Positions 8,045-16,734 of a stretch of DNA of 36,252 bases are shown here, one piece after another. Every line of letters starts with the position of its first letter. Within the stretch, counting starts at the first letter, position 1. The stretch spans positions 1-36,252 of the forward strand of contig CASFCQ010000017.1 in the NCBI GenBank assembly GCA_949293185.1, written 5' to 3'. The notes under the pieces were generated by a model. It made no database searches, was not told where the DNA came from, and was given only the letters and a program-made list of their open reading frames with translations. Position numbers and translations under genes: made by a program. Source of the stretch: an uncultured bacterium. GTDB taxonomy: Bacteria > Cyanobacteriota > Vampirovibrionia > Gastranaerophilales > Gastranaerophilaceae.

Positions 8045-9406
8045 TCAATTCATTTCCGTAACTGTTTTTATTGCATTATACGCTATTTTTGTAAGTTTTT
8101 CAATTTCTTCTTCTTTAATAATCAGCGGCGGCATAAAATAGATAACATTACCTATTGGTCTTAGCAGTGCTCCGTTTTTAAGTGCTTCTTTAAAAACTTT
8201 ATGCCCTATTCTTTCAACAAAATCGTATGGCTCTTTTGTTGATTTGTTTCTAACCATTTCAACAGCGCCAATCATGCCTGTCTGTCTGACATCTCCAACA
8301 TGCTGCAGCTCTTTGAATTTTTTCAGACACTGTTTTAGTTTTTCGATTTTAGGCTGCAGAGAGTCTATTATTTTTTCCTCCTCCATTATTTTTAAGTTTT
8401 CAACAGCAACAGCGCACGCAACAGGATTACCAGTAAAGCTGTGACCGTGGTAAAAGGTTTTTAATGTTGAAAAATCATCATAAAAAGCGTTATAGATTTT
8501 GTCGGTTGTAATTGTTGCCGCAAGAGGGATATAACCTGCTGTAATGCCTTTTGCAACGCAGAAAATATCAGGCTTTATATTTGCGTGTTCAAAAGCAAAG
8601 TATTTTCCGGTTCTGCCAAAAGCCATTGCAACTTCATCATCAATGAGCAATATATCATATTCATCGCACAGGGCGCGCAGTTTGCTCAGATATAGCGGGG
8701 GGTACATTCTCATGCCGGCAGCCCCCTGCACAAGCGGTTCAACAATCATCGCAGCAATTTCACTGCTGCGTGATTTAAAGAGAGCCTCAACCTCGTCAAT
8801 ACACTCTATATTGCATTTGCCGCATTCTTTATTTTTCGGGCATCTGTAGCAATACGGCGCACAAACCTTCAAGGTTTCAAAGACAAGCGGGTTAAAGATT
8901 TTTTTGTAGATATCAATTCCGCCGACAGAAACAGAACCCAGCGTATCGCCGTGATAAGAGTCAGTCATTGATACAAAGTATTTTTTTTCAGGCTTACCTT
9001 TTTGATACCAGTATTGATATGCCATTTTCAAAGCGACTTCAACAGCTGTCGAGCCGTCGTCTGAATAGAATACTTTGGAAAAAGGACTGCCTGCAAGATT
9101 TACAAGTTTTTCGGCAAGTTCTATTGCTGGAATATGTGTAAAATCAGCAAGAAGAACGTGTTCAATCTTTTGCGCCTGCTGAGTTAAGATGTTGTTTAGT
9201 TTTGGGTTTGAATGCCCGAGGGTATTAACCCACCAGGAAGACACACCATCTATATACTTATTGCCATCAATATCATAGAGATAGATACCTTCGCCTCTTT
9301 CTATCAGGGTAGGTTTGAAATCTGCTCCTTCATACTGTTTCATCTGGGTATCAGGATGCCATACGTATTTTAAATCTTTTGCAATCCACTCTTCTTTTGT
9401 TGTCAT
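8045..9406 (-). CDS. bioA: Adenosylmethionine-8-amino-7-oxononanoate aminotransferase
   Basis: This PLP enzyme makes 7,8-diaminononanoate in biotin synthesis. It is a fold type I class III aminotransferase: GVSSWWVNTLGH (substrate/cofactor loop, about 54-65), SDDGSTAVEVALKMA (115-129), DSYHGDTLG (149-157), LLIDDEVAMAFGRTG with Asp257, and the PLP lysine K286 in CVAKGITAGYIP. The W-W and Y-H-G-D residues separate BioA from ornithine or acetylornithine aminotransferases. A Cys-rich stretch at 182-202 (CAPYCYRCP...CGKC...C) resembles that of Bacillus/Firmicute-type BioA. GGGGGAG precedes the ATG. No other biotin gene is in the window, and the next gene on the same strand is a pseudopilin, so biotin genes are scattered in this genome. 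Confidence 0.95.
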   Translation of the reverse strand: MTTKEEWIAKDLKYVWHPDTQMKQYEGADFKPTLIERGEGIYLYDIDGNKYIDGVSSWWVNTLGHSNPKLNNILTQQAQKIEHVLLADFTHIPAIELAEKLVNLAGSPFSKVFYSDDGSTAVEVALKMAYQYWYQKGKPEKKYFVSMTDSYHGDTLGSVSVGGIDIYKKIFNPLVFETLKVCAPYCYRCPKNKECGKCNIECIDEVEALFKSRSSEIAAMIVEPLVQGAAGMRMYPPLYLSKLRALCDEYDILLIDDEVAMAFGRTGKYFAFEHANIKPDIFCVAKGITAGYIPLAATITTDKIYNAFYDDFSTLKTFYHGHSFTGNPVACAVAVENLKIMEEEKIIDSLQPKIEKLKQCLKKFKELQHVGDVRQTGMIGAVEMVRNKSTKEPYDFVERIGHKVFKEALKNGALLRPIGNVIYFMPPLIIKEEEIEKLTKIAYNAIKTVTEMN

Positions 9407-9781
9407 ACTTTACTCCCCCAATCCCTTACAGAGTCAGCGTCTCTTGTCTTTCTACAACGATTTTATAACAAACCTTTGGGGATGAAAATATTATAGTTAA
9501 TTGGGGTTGTTATCAGTACTTACTTGACTCATTAACAGGCAAAATAAAATGCGGCGATTATTGAAAAGGCCGCATAAGTCAAGAAAGGAATGGTTAGACT
9601 ATTAATATGCTTATTATTACAATTTTTCCCATGACGTGCAAATTTATAAATAATTGTTAAGCAGATTAACCTATAAAAATTATAAAAATTAATATACAAG
9701 CGCCAAGCATTGATTAATAATTTTCAAGATGTTATTATATCAAGGCTTATCGTTTTATATTAATTTAATAAGTAAAGGTTT
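9407..9781. other. Divergent intergenic region between bioA and topA
   Basis: There is no gene in these 375 bases. It must contain both outward promoters. A hairpin at 9549-9575 (ATGCGGC, 13-base loop, GCCGCAT) is the only strong structure; read on the minus strand it is followed by TTTATTTTG, like a terminator facing bioA. For bioA a TATAAT-like box lies at 9495-9490 on the minus strand without a good -35. I found no convincing BirA-type operator. Confidence 0.5.
9710..9738 (+). promoter_or_regulatory. Candidate promoter of topA
   Basis: TTGATT at 9710-9715, a 17-base spacer and TATTAT at 9733-9738, 44 bases before the topA start. Surrounding DNA is very AT-rich, so some chance matches are expected. 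Confidence 0.45.
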
Positions 9782-12100
9782 ATGGCAGCTAAAACAAAAA
9801 AAGCAGAAGCGGCATCTGAAGAATCAAAGACCGCAAAATCAAAATCAAAAGCCAAAGGCGAAAAAGTACTGGTAATAGTAGAGTCACCTGCAAAATCCAA
9901 AACTATAAAAAAGATTCTCGGCGACTCATATCAGATAGAAGCAAGCTATGGTCACATAAGAGATTTTCCGCCAAAGGTGCTCGGGTTCGATGTTGCGCAC
10001 AATTTTGAGCCTACATTTATTGTTATTCCCGAAAAAACAGCTGTTGTAAAAAAGCTTAATGAACTGGCAAAAAAATCGGACAAAGTTTTGCTTGCATCCG
10101 ACCCTGACCGCGAAGGAGAAGCTATTGCATGGCATGTCAGGCAGGTTCTTGATGTACCTGATAACAAGATATACCGTATTGAGTTTAACGAAATTACCCC
10201 TAAAGCTATTAAAAATGCTGTGGAACACTCCAGACAAATCGACATGGAACGAGTTAAAGCACAGCAAACAAGACAGATTCTTGACCGCCTTGTAGGCTAC
10301 AAAATCAGCCCCGTTTTATGGGAAAAAATGAGAAATTACAGACTTTCGGCAGGCAGAGTCCAGAGCGTTGCCCTGCGTATGATTTGCGAACGCGAGGACG
10401 AAATCGACGCGTTCAAACCTGTTGAATACTGGACAATATCCGCTGATTTGCTCAAGGATAAAATCCCGTTCAGCGCTGAACTTTCAAAATACAAAGACAA
10501 AAAAATCGAAATTAAGAACCAAGAAGAAGCAGATAAAATTGTTGCAGAACTCACCAAAAAAGGTCTTGGTTATGAGGTTTCCAAAGTAACATTCAGAGAT
10601 ACACAAAGAAAACCCGCTGCTCCGTTTATAACATCAACCCTGCAGCGTGAAGCCAGCTCTAAGTTAGGCTACGGCGTATCCAAAACAATGCAGATTGCCC
10701 AAAAGCTCTACGAAGGTATTGATATTGGCTCTGACGGTCCTGTCGGTTTGATTACATATATGAGAACCGATTCCGTAAGAATTTCCGATGATGCACAGGC
10801 TGCTGCAAAAGATTTTATTACAGAAAATTTCGGTCAAAATTATTACCCCTCAACCCCTAACAACTATGTTAAAGGAAAGGGCAAAAACGTTCAGGATGCT
10901 CACGAAGCAATCAGACCGTCATACATTGACAGAACACCTGACAGCATAAAACAATACCTGACATCAGAACAGTACAGACTCTATAAATTAATATGGGCGC
11001 GCTTTATTGCCTCGCAGATGGAAAATGCAAAAGTCAAAAATACATCGGTAGATATCTCAGCAGGTGATTATCTGTTTAAGGCAGGCACAAGCAAAATTAC
11101 CTTTGACGGATTTTTAAAAGTTTATAATGAATCTGATGAAGATTTAGACCAGAGCAAAATTCCGGATTTAAAGGAAGGAGATGCACTAAAACTCTCCAAA
11201 ATCGACCCCAAACAGCACTTTACCCAGCCGCCTCCGAGATTTACCGAGGCATCACTTGTTAAAGCGCTCGAGGAGCACGGTATAGGGCGACCGTCTACTT
11301 ACGCACCGATTATTTCAAAAATTCAGCAAAAAGGATACGTTGAAAAACTGGAAAAAGCTCTTGCACCGACGATTCTCGGGCGGACTTTATGCAAGGAGCT
11401 TGTAAAATATTTTACAGACATTATGAACTACGAGTTCACAGCGCAGATGGAAACGAAGCTGGATGATATTGCAGAAGAAAAGGCAGTTTGGACCGAGGTT
11501 TTGAAAGATTTTTACACACCTTTTAATGATACTGTAGATTCTGCCAAAAAGAACATGCCCAGAGTCCTTATCGAATCAGATGTCGTTTGTCCGAAATGCG
11601 GAAGAAAAATGATTGTGAGAACAAGCCGCTTCGGGACACAGTTCCTCGGTTGTTCCGGGTATCCTGAATGCAAAACAATGCTGCCTCTTAACAAAGACGG
11701 TTCTGCTGTTCAGGTTGATGAAAAAAGCGACGAAAAATGTGAAAAATGCGGGTCTGATATGATTATCAAAGTAGGACCGTATGGCAAATACCTGCAATGC
11801 ACAAATGAAGAGTGCAAACACAGAAAAAGACTCGTGGTTTCAACAGGGGTAAAATGCCCAAAATGCGGTGAAGGCGATGTTATACAGCGTAAATCAAAAT
11901 ATGGAAAAATATTTTACGGGTGCAGCAAATACCCTGATTGCGATTTTGTATCCTGGAATGAACCTGTCGCTAAAAAATGTCCGGAATGCGGAGCACATCT
12001 GGTTAAAAAAATTACCAAAAAAGAATCAAAACTCGTATGCTCTAACAACTCCTGCTCATATAGCGAACCTTTGAAAAATGAAAACGAAGGAGAAAATTAA
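9782..12100 (+). CDS. topA: DNA topoisomerase I (type IA)
   Basis: This enzyme relaxes negative supercoils through a 5'-phosphotyrosine intermediate. A Lys/Ala/Ser-rich extension (residues 1-27) precedes the Toprim domain (VLVIVESPAKSK with Glu34; SDPDREGEAIAWH with Asp107 and Asp109). The type IA core follows, with active-site Tyr326 in GLITYMRTDSVRIS. The C-terminus has four consecutive Cys4 zinc-ribbon units (about residues 601-626, 648-673, 689-713 and 728-752), each CxxC...CxxxxxC or similar. At 772 residues it is slightly shorter than E. coli TopA (865). AAAGG lies very close to the ATG. The aroE start overlaps the topA stop by one base (TAATG), so aroE translation is probably coupled to it. 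Confidence 0.97.
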   Translation: MAAKTKKAEAASEESKTAKSKSKAKGEKVLVIVESPAKSKTIKKILGDSYQIEASYGHIRDFPPKVLGFDVAHNFEPTFIVIPEKTAVVKKLNELAKKSDKVLLASDPDREGEAIAWHVRQVLDVPDNKIYRIEFNEITPKAIKNAVEHSRQIDMERVKAQQTRQILDRLVGYKISPVLWEKMRNYRLSAGRVQSVALRMICEREDEIDAFKPVEYWTISADLLKDKIPFSAELSKYKDKKIEIKNQEEADKIVAELTKKGLGYEVSKVTFRDTQRKPAAPFITSTLQREASSKLGYGVSKTMQIAQKLYEGIDIGSDGPVGLITYMRTDSVRISDDAQAAAKDFITENFGQNYYPSTPNNYVKGKGKNVQDAHEAIRPSYIDRTPDSIKQYLTSEQYRLYKLIWARFIASQMENAKVKNTSVDISAGDYLFKAGTSKITFDGFLKVYNESDEDLDQSKIPDLKEGDALKLSKIDPKQHFTQPPPRFTEASLVKALEEHGIGRPSTYAPIISKIQQKGYVEKLEKALAPTILGRTLCKELVKYFTDIMNYEFTAQMETKLDDIAEEKAVWTEVLKDFYTPFNDTVDSAKKNMPRVLIESDVVCPKCGRKMIVRTSRFGTQFLGCSGYPECKTMLPLNKDGSAVQVDEKSDEKCEKCGSDMIIKVGPYGKYLQCTNEECKHRKRLVVSTGVKCPKCGEGDVIQRKSKYGKIFYGCSKYPDCDFVSWNEPVAKKCPECGAHLVKKITKKESKLVCSNNSCSYSEPLKNENEGEN

Positions 12101-12951
12101 TGCTTAAGTTTGCCGTCATCGGACATCCGCTCACGCAGTCATTGTCAGCAGTTATGCATAATGCTATGCTAAAAGATCTGGGGATTGAAGGCACATATGA
12201 ACTTTTAGACACAGAGCAGGAAGACCTTATCACAAGAGTTAAACAACTAAAAGCGCAGGGATATAACGGTTTTAATGTTACTATTCCCCTAAAAGTTCCG
12301 ATAACCCTGTTTCTGGATGAATTTGACTCACTGGCTGACCTTGCCGGATGCGCAAATACCGTTAAAATCAACGAAAACCACACATTATCAGGATTTAACA
12401 CCGATATTTACGGATTCAAAACTGCTATACCGGCTGATATACAGGCAAATTTAAAAAACAATAAAGTTGCTATTTTAGGTACGGGCGGTGCGTCGCGTGC
12501 TGCAGCTATAGCATTTACACAGACCGGTGTCGGAGAAATTGATTTTTATGCACGCAATATTATAAATGCGCAGGACATGGTTAACTTTTTAAGAAACAAT
12601 TTTACTGACATTAAATTTAACCTGAAACAAATGCAAAGCCTTAGAGATTTATCCGATTGCAAAATGCTTGTTAACTCCACTCCGGTGGGTATGCGCGGCA
12701 AAGCTATGGGCATAAGCCCAATTGAAGAAGATATTCTAAAAACACTTCCGCACGATGCTGCTGTGTACGATATAGTATACAATCCTTTAAAAACACAGTT
12801 TATAAAACTCGCACAAAAAAACGGCTACAAAACAATCACAGGACTTGATATGTTTGTTCATCAGGGAGCAAAAGCATTCGAAATCTGGACTGGTAAAAAA
12901 GCCAAGCCCGAAGTTATGAAAATGGCTGCACTGGAAGAGCTGGCTGAGTAA
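12100..12951 (+). CDS. aroE: Shikimate dehydrogenase (NADP+)
   Basis: This enzyme reduces 3-dehydroshikimate to shikimate in aromatic amino acid synthesis. Substrate-site residues are visible: SxS in TQSLSAVMHNA (14-16), catalytic Lys65 in NVTIPLK and Asp102 in NTDIYGF, at the same positions as in E. coli AroE. The NADP fold has GTGGASRAA (about 126-134). The signatures NSTPVGM and QGAKAFEIWTG close the protein. The usual His of NVTxPHK is Leu here. At 283 residues it is normal. GGAG within the topA end serves as ribosome binding site. It runs towards the chorismate mutase gene only 31 bases away on the other strand. Confidence 0.95.
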   Translation: MLKFAVIGHPLTQSLSAVMHNAMLKDLGIEGTYELLDTEQEDLITRVKQLKAQGYNGFNVTIPLKVPITLFLDEFDSLADLAGCANTVKINENHTLSGFNTDIYGFKTAIPADIQANLKNNKVAILGTGGASRAAAIAFTQTGVGEIDFYARNIINAQDMVNFLRNNFTDIKFNLKQMQSLRDLSDCKMLVNSTPVGMRGKAMGISPIEEDILKTLPHDAAVYDIVYNPLKTQFIKLAQKNGYKTITGLDMFVHQGAKAFEIWTGKKAKPEVMKMAALEELAE

Positions 12952-12982
12952 ATTTAATTACAAATAATATTTGCAGTAAGGT

Positions 12983-13348
12983 TTATTGGGCAATATCAGG
13001 ACGAAGCTTTTTAGCCCCGCCAAGGTATACATGTTTAATTTCGTCCTGTGCTTTTTCTGTATTTACAACAACCAGGATTCTCAGACATTTTTCAAGGCTG
13101 CCTTCGATATACAGCTCCTGCATACACATCAACGGCACATTGCCAACATCAAAATTAGCTCTTAAAAATTTAGCAGGATACACACTTTTTAAATCTTTTG
13201 TCATTGTAAAAATGATATGAGAGATATTCTGAGATTGTACAGCATTCAACTCCAGTATTTTTGAATAAAGCTCAACAACAGCAGCTTCAATTTTCTCCGG
13301 TGTATCGGCATCAACCGTTATAGCTCCTCTTATACCTCTTGAATACAT
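12983..13348 (-). CDS. aroH: Chorismate mutase, AroH class
   Basis: This converts chorismate to prephenate, the branch to Phe and Tyr. The protein is co-linear with Bacillus subtilis AroH: RGIRGAITVDADTPEKI at the start, PAKFLR, VPLMCMQEL and HVYL..A..LRPD. Arg7, Cys75, Glu78, Arg90 and Tyr108 fall at exactly the positions of the B. subtilis active-site residues. At 121 residues it is a complete monofunctional mutase forming the AroH trimer fold. Its ATG lies 19 bases inside the end of fmt, with GGGG just upstream; no other start would keep the N-terminal RGIRGA motif, so the overlap is real. It is the last gene of the dCMP deaminase-def-fmt-aroH run. Confidence 0.93.
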   Translation of the reverse strand: MYSRGIRGAITVDADTPEKIEAAVVELYSKILELNAVQSQNISHIIFTMTKDLKSVYPAKFLRANFDVGNVPLMCMQELYIEGSLEKCLRILVVVNTEKAQDEIKHVYLGGAKKLRPDIAQ

Positions 13349-14292
13349 TTTTCCCCGACTTTCATTCCTGTTTTAATTTTTGCACCGTTAGTCCACGCAA
13401 AAGCCTCCATTTTAGCTTTTCCTTCCGGTTTTAATTCTTGAATAAGCAATGTTCCCTGTTTTGCTTTTACCGTTATACCTTCTTTGGTAATGTCTGATAT
13501 AACGCCGTATTCTTCATTTTGAGAGACATTTTCAACAACGGTTGTTTTTAAAATTTTAACATTTTTACCGTCAACAGTCGTGCAGGCAACGGGCCATGTT
13601 GTCATTGAACGTACTTGGTTGTGCAGCTGCAGTGCTGATTTTGAAAAATCCAATGAAGCATCTTCTTTTTTAAACTTTTTGGCAATTGTAACCAGTGATT
13701 CATCCTGTTTTTTAGGTGTCAGCATTTTGTTATACAGCTGTTTTACTGTCGGATACATAATAAAAGGCGCTTTATCGCTTATTATATGCATAAGCTCCCC
13801 GTCTGTCATATCAGGGGTAATTTTTATTTTTTCCTGCATACAAATATCACCTGCGTCCAGAGCCAGCACAGTAAGCATAGTTGTAATGCCGGTTTCGGTC
13901 TGACCGTCATATATTGCACGTTGAATAGGGTTTGCACCTCTGTATTGTGGAAGCAGAGAAGCATGAAGATTTATTGTGGAAATTTTGGGAATATCAAGAA
14001 TCTCCTGTGTTAAAAGCTGACCGAATGCAAATGTTATGAAAAAATCCGGTTTAAGGCTGCGCAGTTTCTGTTTCAGCTCTTCATCGTTTTTCAAGGCATC
14101 TGTTTGCAGAACTTCTATACCATGAGCAAGAGCAAACTCCTTAACCGGCGGGGGAGTGATTTTATTGCCTCTTCCGCAAGGTCTGTCGGGCTGTGTAACA
14201 ACTGCCTGAATATTTATATCGTTAAAATTAAGCAGTTTTTGCAGACAGTTAACAGCAATCTCGGGCGTAGCCATATAAACGATATTTATCAC
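13330..14292 (-). CDS. fmt: Methionyl-tRNA formyltransferase
   Basis: This formylates initiator Met-tRNA with 10-formyl-tetrahydrofolate. The catalytic triad is Asn108, His110 (NLHASLLPQYRGANP) and Asp146 (LDAGDI). The tRNA-contact loop (QPDRPCGRGNKITPPPVK, about 34-51) and the C-terminal OB-like domain (about 210-310, YNQVRSM-like LHNQVRSMTTWPVA) are present. Length is 320 residues, typical. The start is GTG at 14290-14292, chosen because AGGAGG (14301-14306) lies 8 bases upstream and overlaps the def stop; the next ATG is six codons inside the first beta strand. The def-fmt pair is a widespread functional link between formylation and deformylation. Confidence 0.96.
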   Translation of the reverse strand: MINIVYMATPEIAVNCLQKLLNFNDINIQAVVTQPDRPCGRGNKITPPPVKEFALAHGIEVLQTDALKNDEELKQKLRSLKPDFFITFAFGQLLTQEILDIPKISTINLHASLLPQYRGANPIQRAIYDGQTETGITTMLTVLALDAGDICMQEKIKITPDMTDGELMHIISDKAPFIMYPTVKQLYNKMLTPKKQDESLVTIAKKFKKEDASLDFSKSALQLHNQVRSMTTWPVACTTVDGKNVKILKTTVVENVSQNEEYGVISDITKEGITVKAKQGTLLIQELKPEGKAKMEAFAWTNGAKIKTGMKVGEKCIQEV

Positions 14293-14304
14293 CTGTTATT
14301 CCTC

Positions 14305-14928
14305 CTAAGCCTCGTCTTCCGGCTTCTTTTCGCCGTTTGCCAGTATGGTTTCTCCTGGATTAGACGGTATAGACTCGAGTTCTTTTTCTATTTCTGGTTC
14401 GCTTAAAAGTTTATCTTCTTCAACCGGCTCAAGACCTTTTTCCGTAAGAATCCTGTTAGCTTCAAAAGTGCTTCTGCAGTGGTCAATAAATAAAATACCG
14501 TCTAAGTGGTCAAACTCATGCTGGATTGCTCTGGCAAGCAAGCTGCCGTCTTTGCCTTCAATAGTAAAAGGTTTGCCGTGGATATCAAGAGCTTTTACCA
14601 TAACATTAGCATATCTTTTAACATCAGTGTACGCATCGGGAAAACTCAAACAGCCCTCATAACTGCTGCATGCACCGCTTTTCTTTATAATTTTAGGATT
14701 GATAAAAACAATAGGGTGCAAAGGCTGATTGCCTGTGGAAACATCAATAACAAAGACTCTGAGATTTTCACCAATCTGCGGAGCAGCCAGACCGACACCG
14801 TTTTTTGCGTACATTGTGTCCAATAGGTCATGCACCAGAGTCTGTATCTTCTTTGAAATTTTAGATACCTCTTTAGATGGTCTTCTTAAAACGGCGTCAC
14901 CGTATTTTACAATTTTTTTTATAGACAT
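14305..14928 (-). CDS. def: Peptide deformylase
   Basis: This metalloenzyme removes the formyl group from new proteins. All three family motifs are visible: GVGLAAPQIG (44-53), EGCLSFP with metal ligand Cys93 (91-97) and QHEFDHLDG with His137, Glu138 and His141. At 207 residues it is about 35 longer than usual because of an acidic, probably disordered tail after residue 155 (LTEKGLEPVEEDKLLSEPEIEKE region). AGAGGA precedes the ATG. It overlaps the fmt ribosome binding site with its stop. Confidence 0.96.
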   Translation of the reverse strand: MSIKKIVKYGDAVLRRPSKEVSKISKKIQTLVHDLLDTMYAKNGVGLAAPQIGENLRVFVIDVSTGNQPLHPIVFINPKIIKKSGACSSYEGCLSFPDAYTDVKRYANVMVKALDIHGKPFTIEGKDGSLLARAIQHEFDHLDGILFIDHCRSTFEANRILTEKGLEPVEEDKLLSEPEIEKELESIPSNPGETILANGEKKPEDEA

Positions 14929-14954
14929 TTTTATTCCTCTTTTTAATAAACAGG

Positions 14955-15407
14955 CTATACAGCACGCTGTTCATCTAATTCTTTTCTTATATCATCGACA
15001 GTAACATAGACGATTTCAGAGTTTTCGTCTTTTTGCAGATAAACATCTTTTATTCCCGCCTGCACAATAAATCTTTTACACAAAATACAGATAAAGTTGT
15101 GTCCGTATATGTACATTGTTGCACCCTGACATCTGTCTTGACCAGCCTGAATAATAGCATTTTGTTCGGCATGAATACTGCGGCATGTTTCGTATCTTGT
15201 ACCTGACGGTATGTTATTTTCTATGCGGTAACATTTGCCGAGTTCATAGCAGGAAATAACTTTTGACGGTGTGCCGTTGTATCCGGTTGCTTTAATCTTC
15301 TTATCTTCCCCGACTATAACAGCTCCTACTTTTGCTCTGAAACAGTTCGAACGTGTTGCACAGGTTTTGGCTATTTCTAAAAAATACTCATTCCATGGTT
15401 TTATCAT
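14955..15407 (-). CDS. Deoxycytidylate (dCMP) deaminase family protein
   Basis: This zinc cytidine-deaminase-fold enzyme most likely converts dCMP to dUMP for thymidylate synthesis (ComEB-like). Zinc ligands and catalytic Glu are in CRSIHAEQNAI (His79, Glu81) and ICILC (Cys107, Cys110). Typical dCMP deaminase features are NGTP near residue 44 and the extra Cys/His loop at 53-59. The usual Pro before the first distal Cys is Ile here. At 150 residues it is full length. AAGGA lies upstream of the ATG. It is 26 bases upstream of def and probably cotranscribed. Confidence 0.9.
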   Translation of the reverse strand: MIKPWNEYFLEIAKTCATRSNCFRAKVGAVIVGEDKKIKATGYNGTPSKVISCYELGKCYRIENNIPSGTRYETCRSIHAEQNAIIQAGQDRCQGATMYIYGHNFICILCKRFIVQAGIKDVYLQKDENSEIVYVTVDDIRKELDEQRAV

Positions 15408-15500
15408 TACTTTATTCCTTATTGATTATTATTTAAATCTAGTGTCGTCTTCCCGTCCATTAAGGCTGACATTAATCACCCCTTAAAAAGTCCTTGCTTC

Positions 15501-15515
15501 GAGCTTTCGAAGCTC
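15501..15515 (-). repeat. Small palindrome after the secreted-protein gene
   Basis: GAGCTT, TCG, AAGCTC form a hairpin within the 128-base gap after the minus-strand gene ending at 15536. On the minus strand it is embedded in GTCATTGAG...CGAAGCAAGG, which resembles the dispersed 'cattctgag...gaagaatct' repeats elsewhere in the window. It could act as a weak terminator (CTTTTT follows). Confidence 0.4.
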
Positions 15516-15535
15516 AATGACTCACCTTTATTTTA

Positions 15536-15853
15536 TTACCTGCTGTTACCATACATGATTTTCCAGTATTCTCTTAGTATTCTCAAGCGTTCTTCTTTTT
15601 CCAATTGTTCCTGATATTCTTCTTGCGTTTGCTTGGGTATTTCTCTTACCTTTTGAGGAACATTAGGTCCGCTGGCGCTAACAGAAGTTGAATTCAGCTT
15701 TGGCGCAGATTGTACTTTTTTTGTCTGTATTTTTGTTGTCTGTATCTTTTTAGGTACATTAACAGCACCTGCAGGACAAAAGACAGCCCCGCCGAAGGAA
15801 ATCAATATACTGCCGAGTACAATAGCAGATAAAAAAGTAAGTTTGTTTTTCAT
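15536..15853 (-). CDS. Small exported protein sharing a linker motif with the adjacent pilin-like protein
   Basis: I do not recognise a family. The likely start is the ATG at 15853 (105 residues; MKNKLTFLSA), because a good signal peptide begins there (hydrophobic to about residue 20, cleavage near PAGA). An upstream in-frame ATG at 15883 would only add ten residues before the signal. The mature part is Lys/Gln/Pro-rich (VPKKIQTTKIQTKKVQ), carries SGPNVPQ, and ends in a charged helical segment with WKIMYGNSR. The neighbouring pilin-like protein (15920-16618) has the same order of elements: (R/K)xQxKKxQ repeats, KLN, then SGPNVPQ. The genes are 66 bases apart on the same strand, so they are probably cotranscribed and may act at the same surface structure. 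Confidence 0.75.
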   Translation of the reverse strand: MKNKLTFLSAIVLGSILISFGGAVFCPAGAVNVPKKIQTTKIQTKKVQSAPKLNSTSVSASGPNVPQKVREIPKQTQEEYQEQLEKEERLRILREYWKIMYGNSR

Positions 15854-15919
15854 TATAAGACTTTCTTTGTTTAATAAGTACATTTTATTTGCTTTGGAAG
15901 GTAAAGTAAAGCAACAACT

Positions 15920-16618
15920 CTATTGTGCCGGAAACATCTGCATAATCTGATTCATCATCTGCTGAAGTTCTTTTTGATCCATACCCTGCAATGCAGACTG
16001 CATTTGAGAAGTATCCATATTCATAGCATCCGGGGATACTCCCGAATAACCGCCAAGGTTTTGCGGAACGTTTGGACCGCTGGGCACATTGAGTTTTTTG
16101 GGCTGAATCTTTTTAGGTTGAATTCTTTTCGGCTGAACTCGCCTTGAAGAACTTCTGCCGGAAGAATACGAAGAACCGCCCGCAGAATAACTGCCTGTGC
16201 CTTTTTGCTGCCCGAGCATAGAATAAAGCTGTCTGACCATTTGCATAAGCTGGTTAATCGTCTGCTGGTCAACACCTGAACCTGAGCCGACCACAGAAGG
16301 ACAAGTCGTTGTAAAAGAGTTAGAACCGTCTTCTGCTATCCAGCCGATGACCTTACCGTTTCTGTCTTTAAAATACAGAGTACCGACTACTACTATGCTT
16401 TGATTCTTATCTTTTTCAGATTCCGTACCGAATCTGACATCGTAGCCGTTTCTCACAGATACAGCGGAATCTGCATATGAATCCCTCTGCCAGAACTCTG
16501 TCCGCATAGATTTTTTAGCTTTTTTAGTAATCATAGGTGCAGAAACTATTGCAATAATACAAACTATCAGCAATGTAATTAATGCTTCCGCCAAAGAAAA
16601 TGCAAGTTTATTTTTCAT
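15920..16618 (-). CDS. Type IV pilin-like protein with Q/K/P-rich C-terminal region
   Basis: A class III prepilin signal is present: leader MKNKLA, predicted cleavage before Phe7, Glu11 at mature +5 (FSLAEALITL), hydrophobic helix to about residue 27. A short globular region follows (30-115, with GTLYFKDRNGKVIGWIAEDG), then Gly/Ser-rich sequence (about 140-158), basic repeats (RVQPKRIQPKKIQPKKLN, 159-176), SGPNVPQ (180-186) and a Met/Gln-rich tail (QLMQMV and QQMMNQIMQMFPAQ). The C-terminal half looks disordered. It is unlike major pilins and more like a pseudopilin used for display. GAGGTAC precedes the ATG. It is the first gene of a minus-strand series and lies divergent from the HU gene. 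Confidence 0.85.
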   Translation of the reverse strand: MKNKLAFSLAEALITLLIVCIIAIVSAPMITKKAKKSMRTEFWQRDSYADSAVSVRNGYDVRFGTESEKDKNQSIVVVGTLYFKDRNGKVIGWIAEDGSNSFTTTCPSVVGSGSGVDQQTINQLMQMVRQLYSMLGQQKGTGSYSAGGSSYSSGRSSSRRVQPKRIQPKKIQPKKLNVPSGPNVPQNLGGYSGVSPDAMNMDTSQMQSALQGMDQKELQQMMNQIMQMFPAQ

Positions 16619-16650
16619 CTGTGTACCTCTATATTCCTGACAATAAAAAT

Positions 16651-16679
16651 ATATTATTCGTTTTTCCGGCGAAAGTAAA
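16651..16679 (-). promoter_or_regulatory. Candidate promoter of the pilin-like gene
   Basis: On the minus strand TTTACT (16679-16674), a 17-base spacer and TAATAT (16656-16651), 33 bases upstream of the start codon. Confidence 0.45.
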
Positions 16680-16734
16680 GGCTTTATAACATAATCAAAT
16701 TAAAAAAAACCAACAAATAGAGGAAAAAAAGTAC

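Noticed and set aside
9420-9560. BirA-type operator before bioA
   Set aside because: TTGTTAT and GGTTTG-like pieces occur, but not as the two arms with the spacing of a biotin operator.
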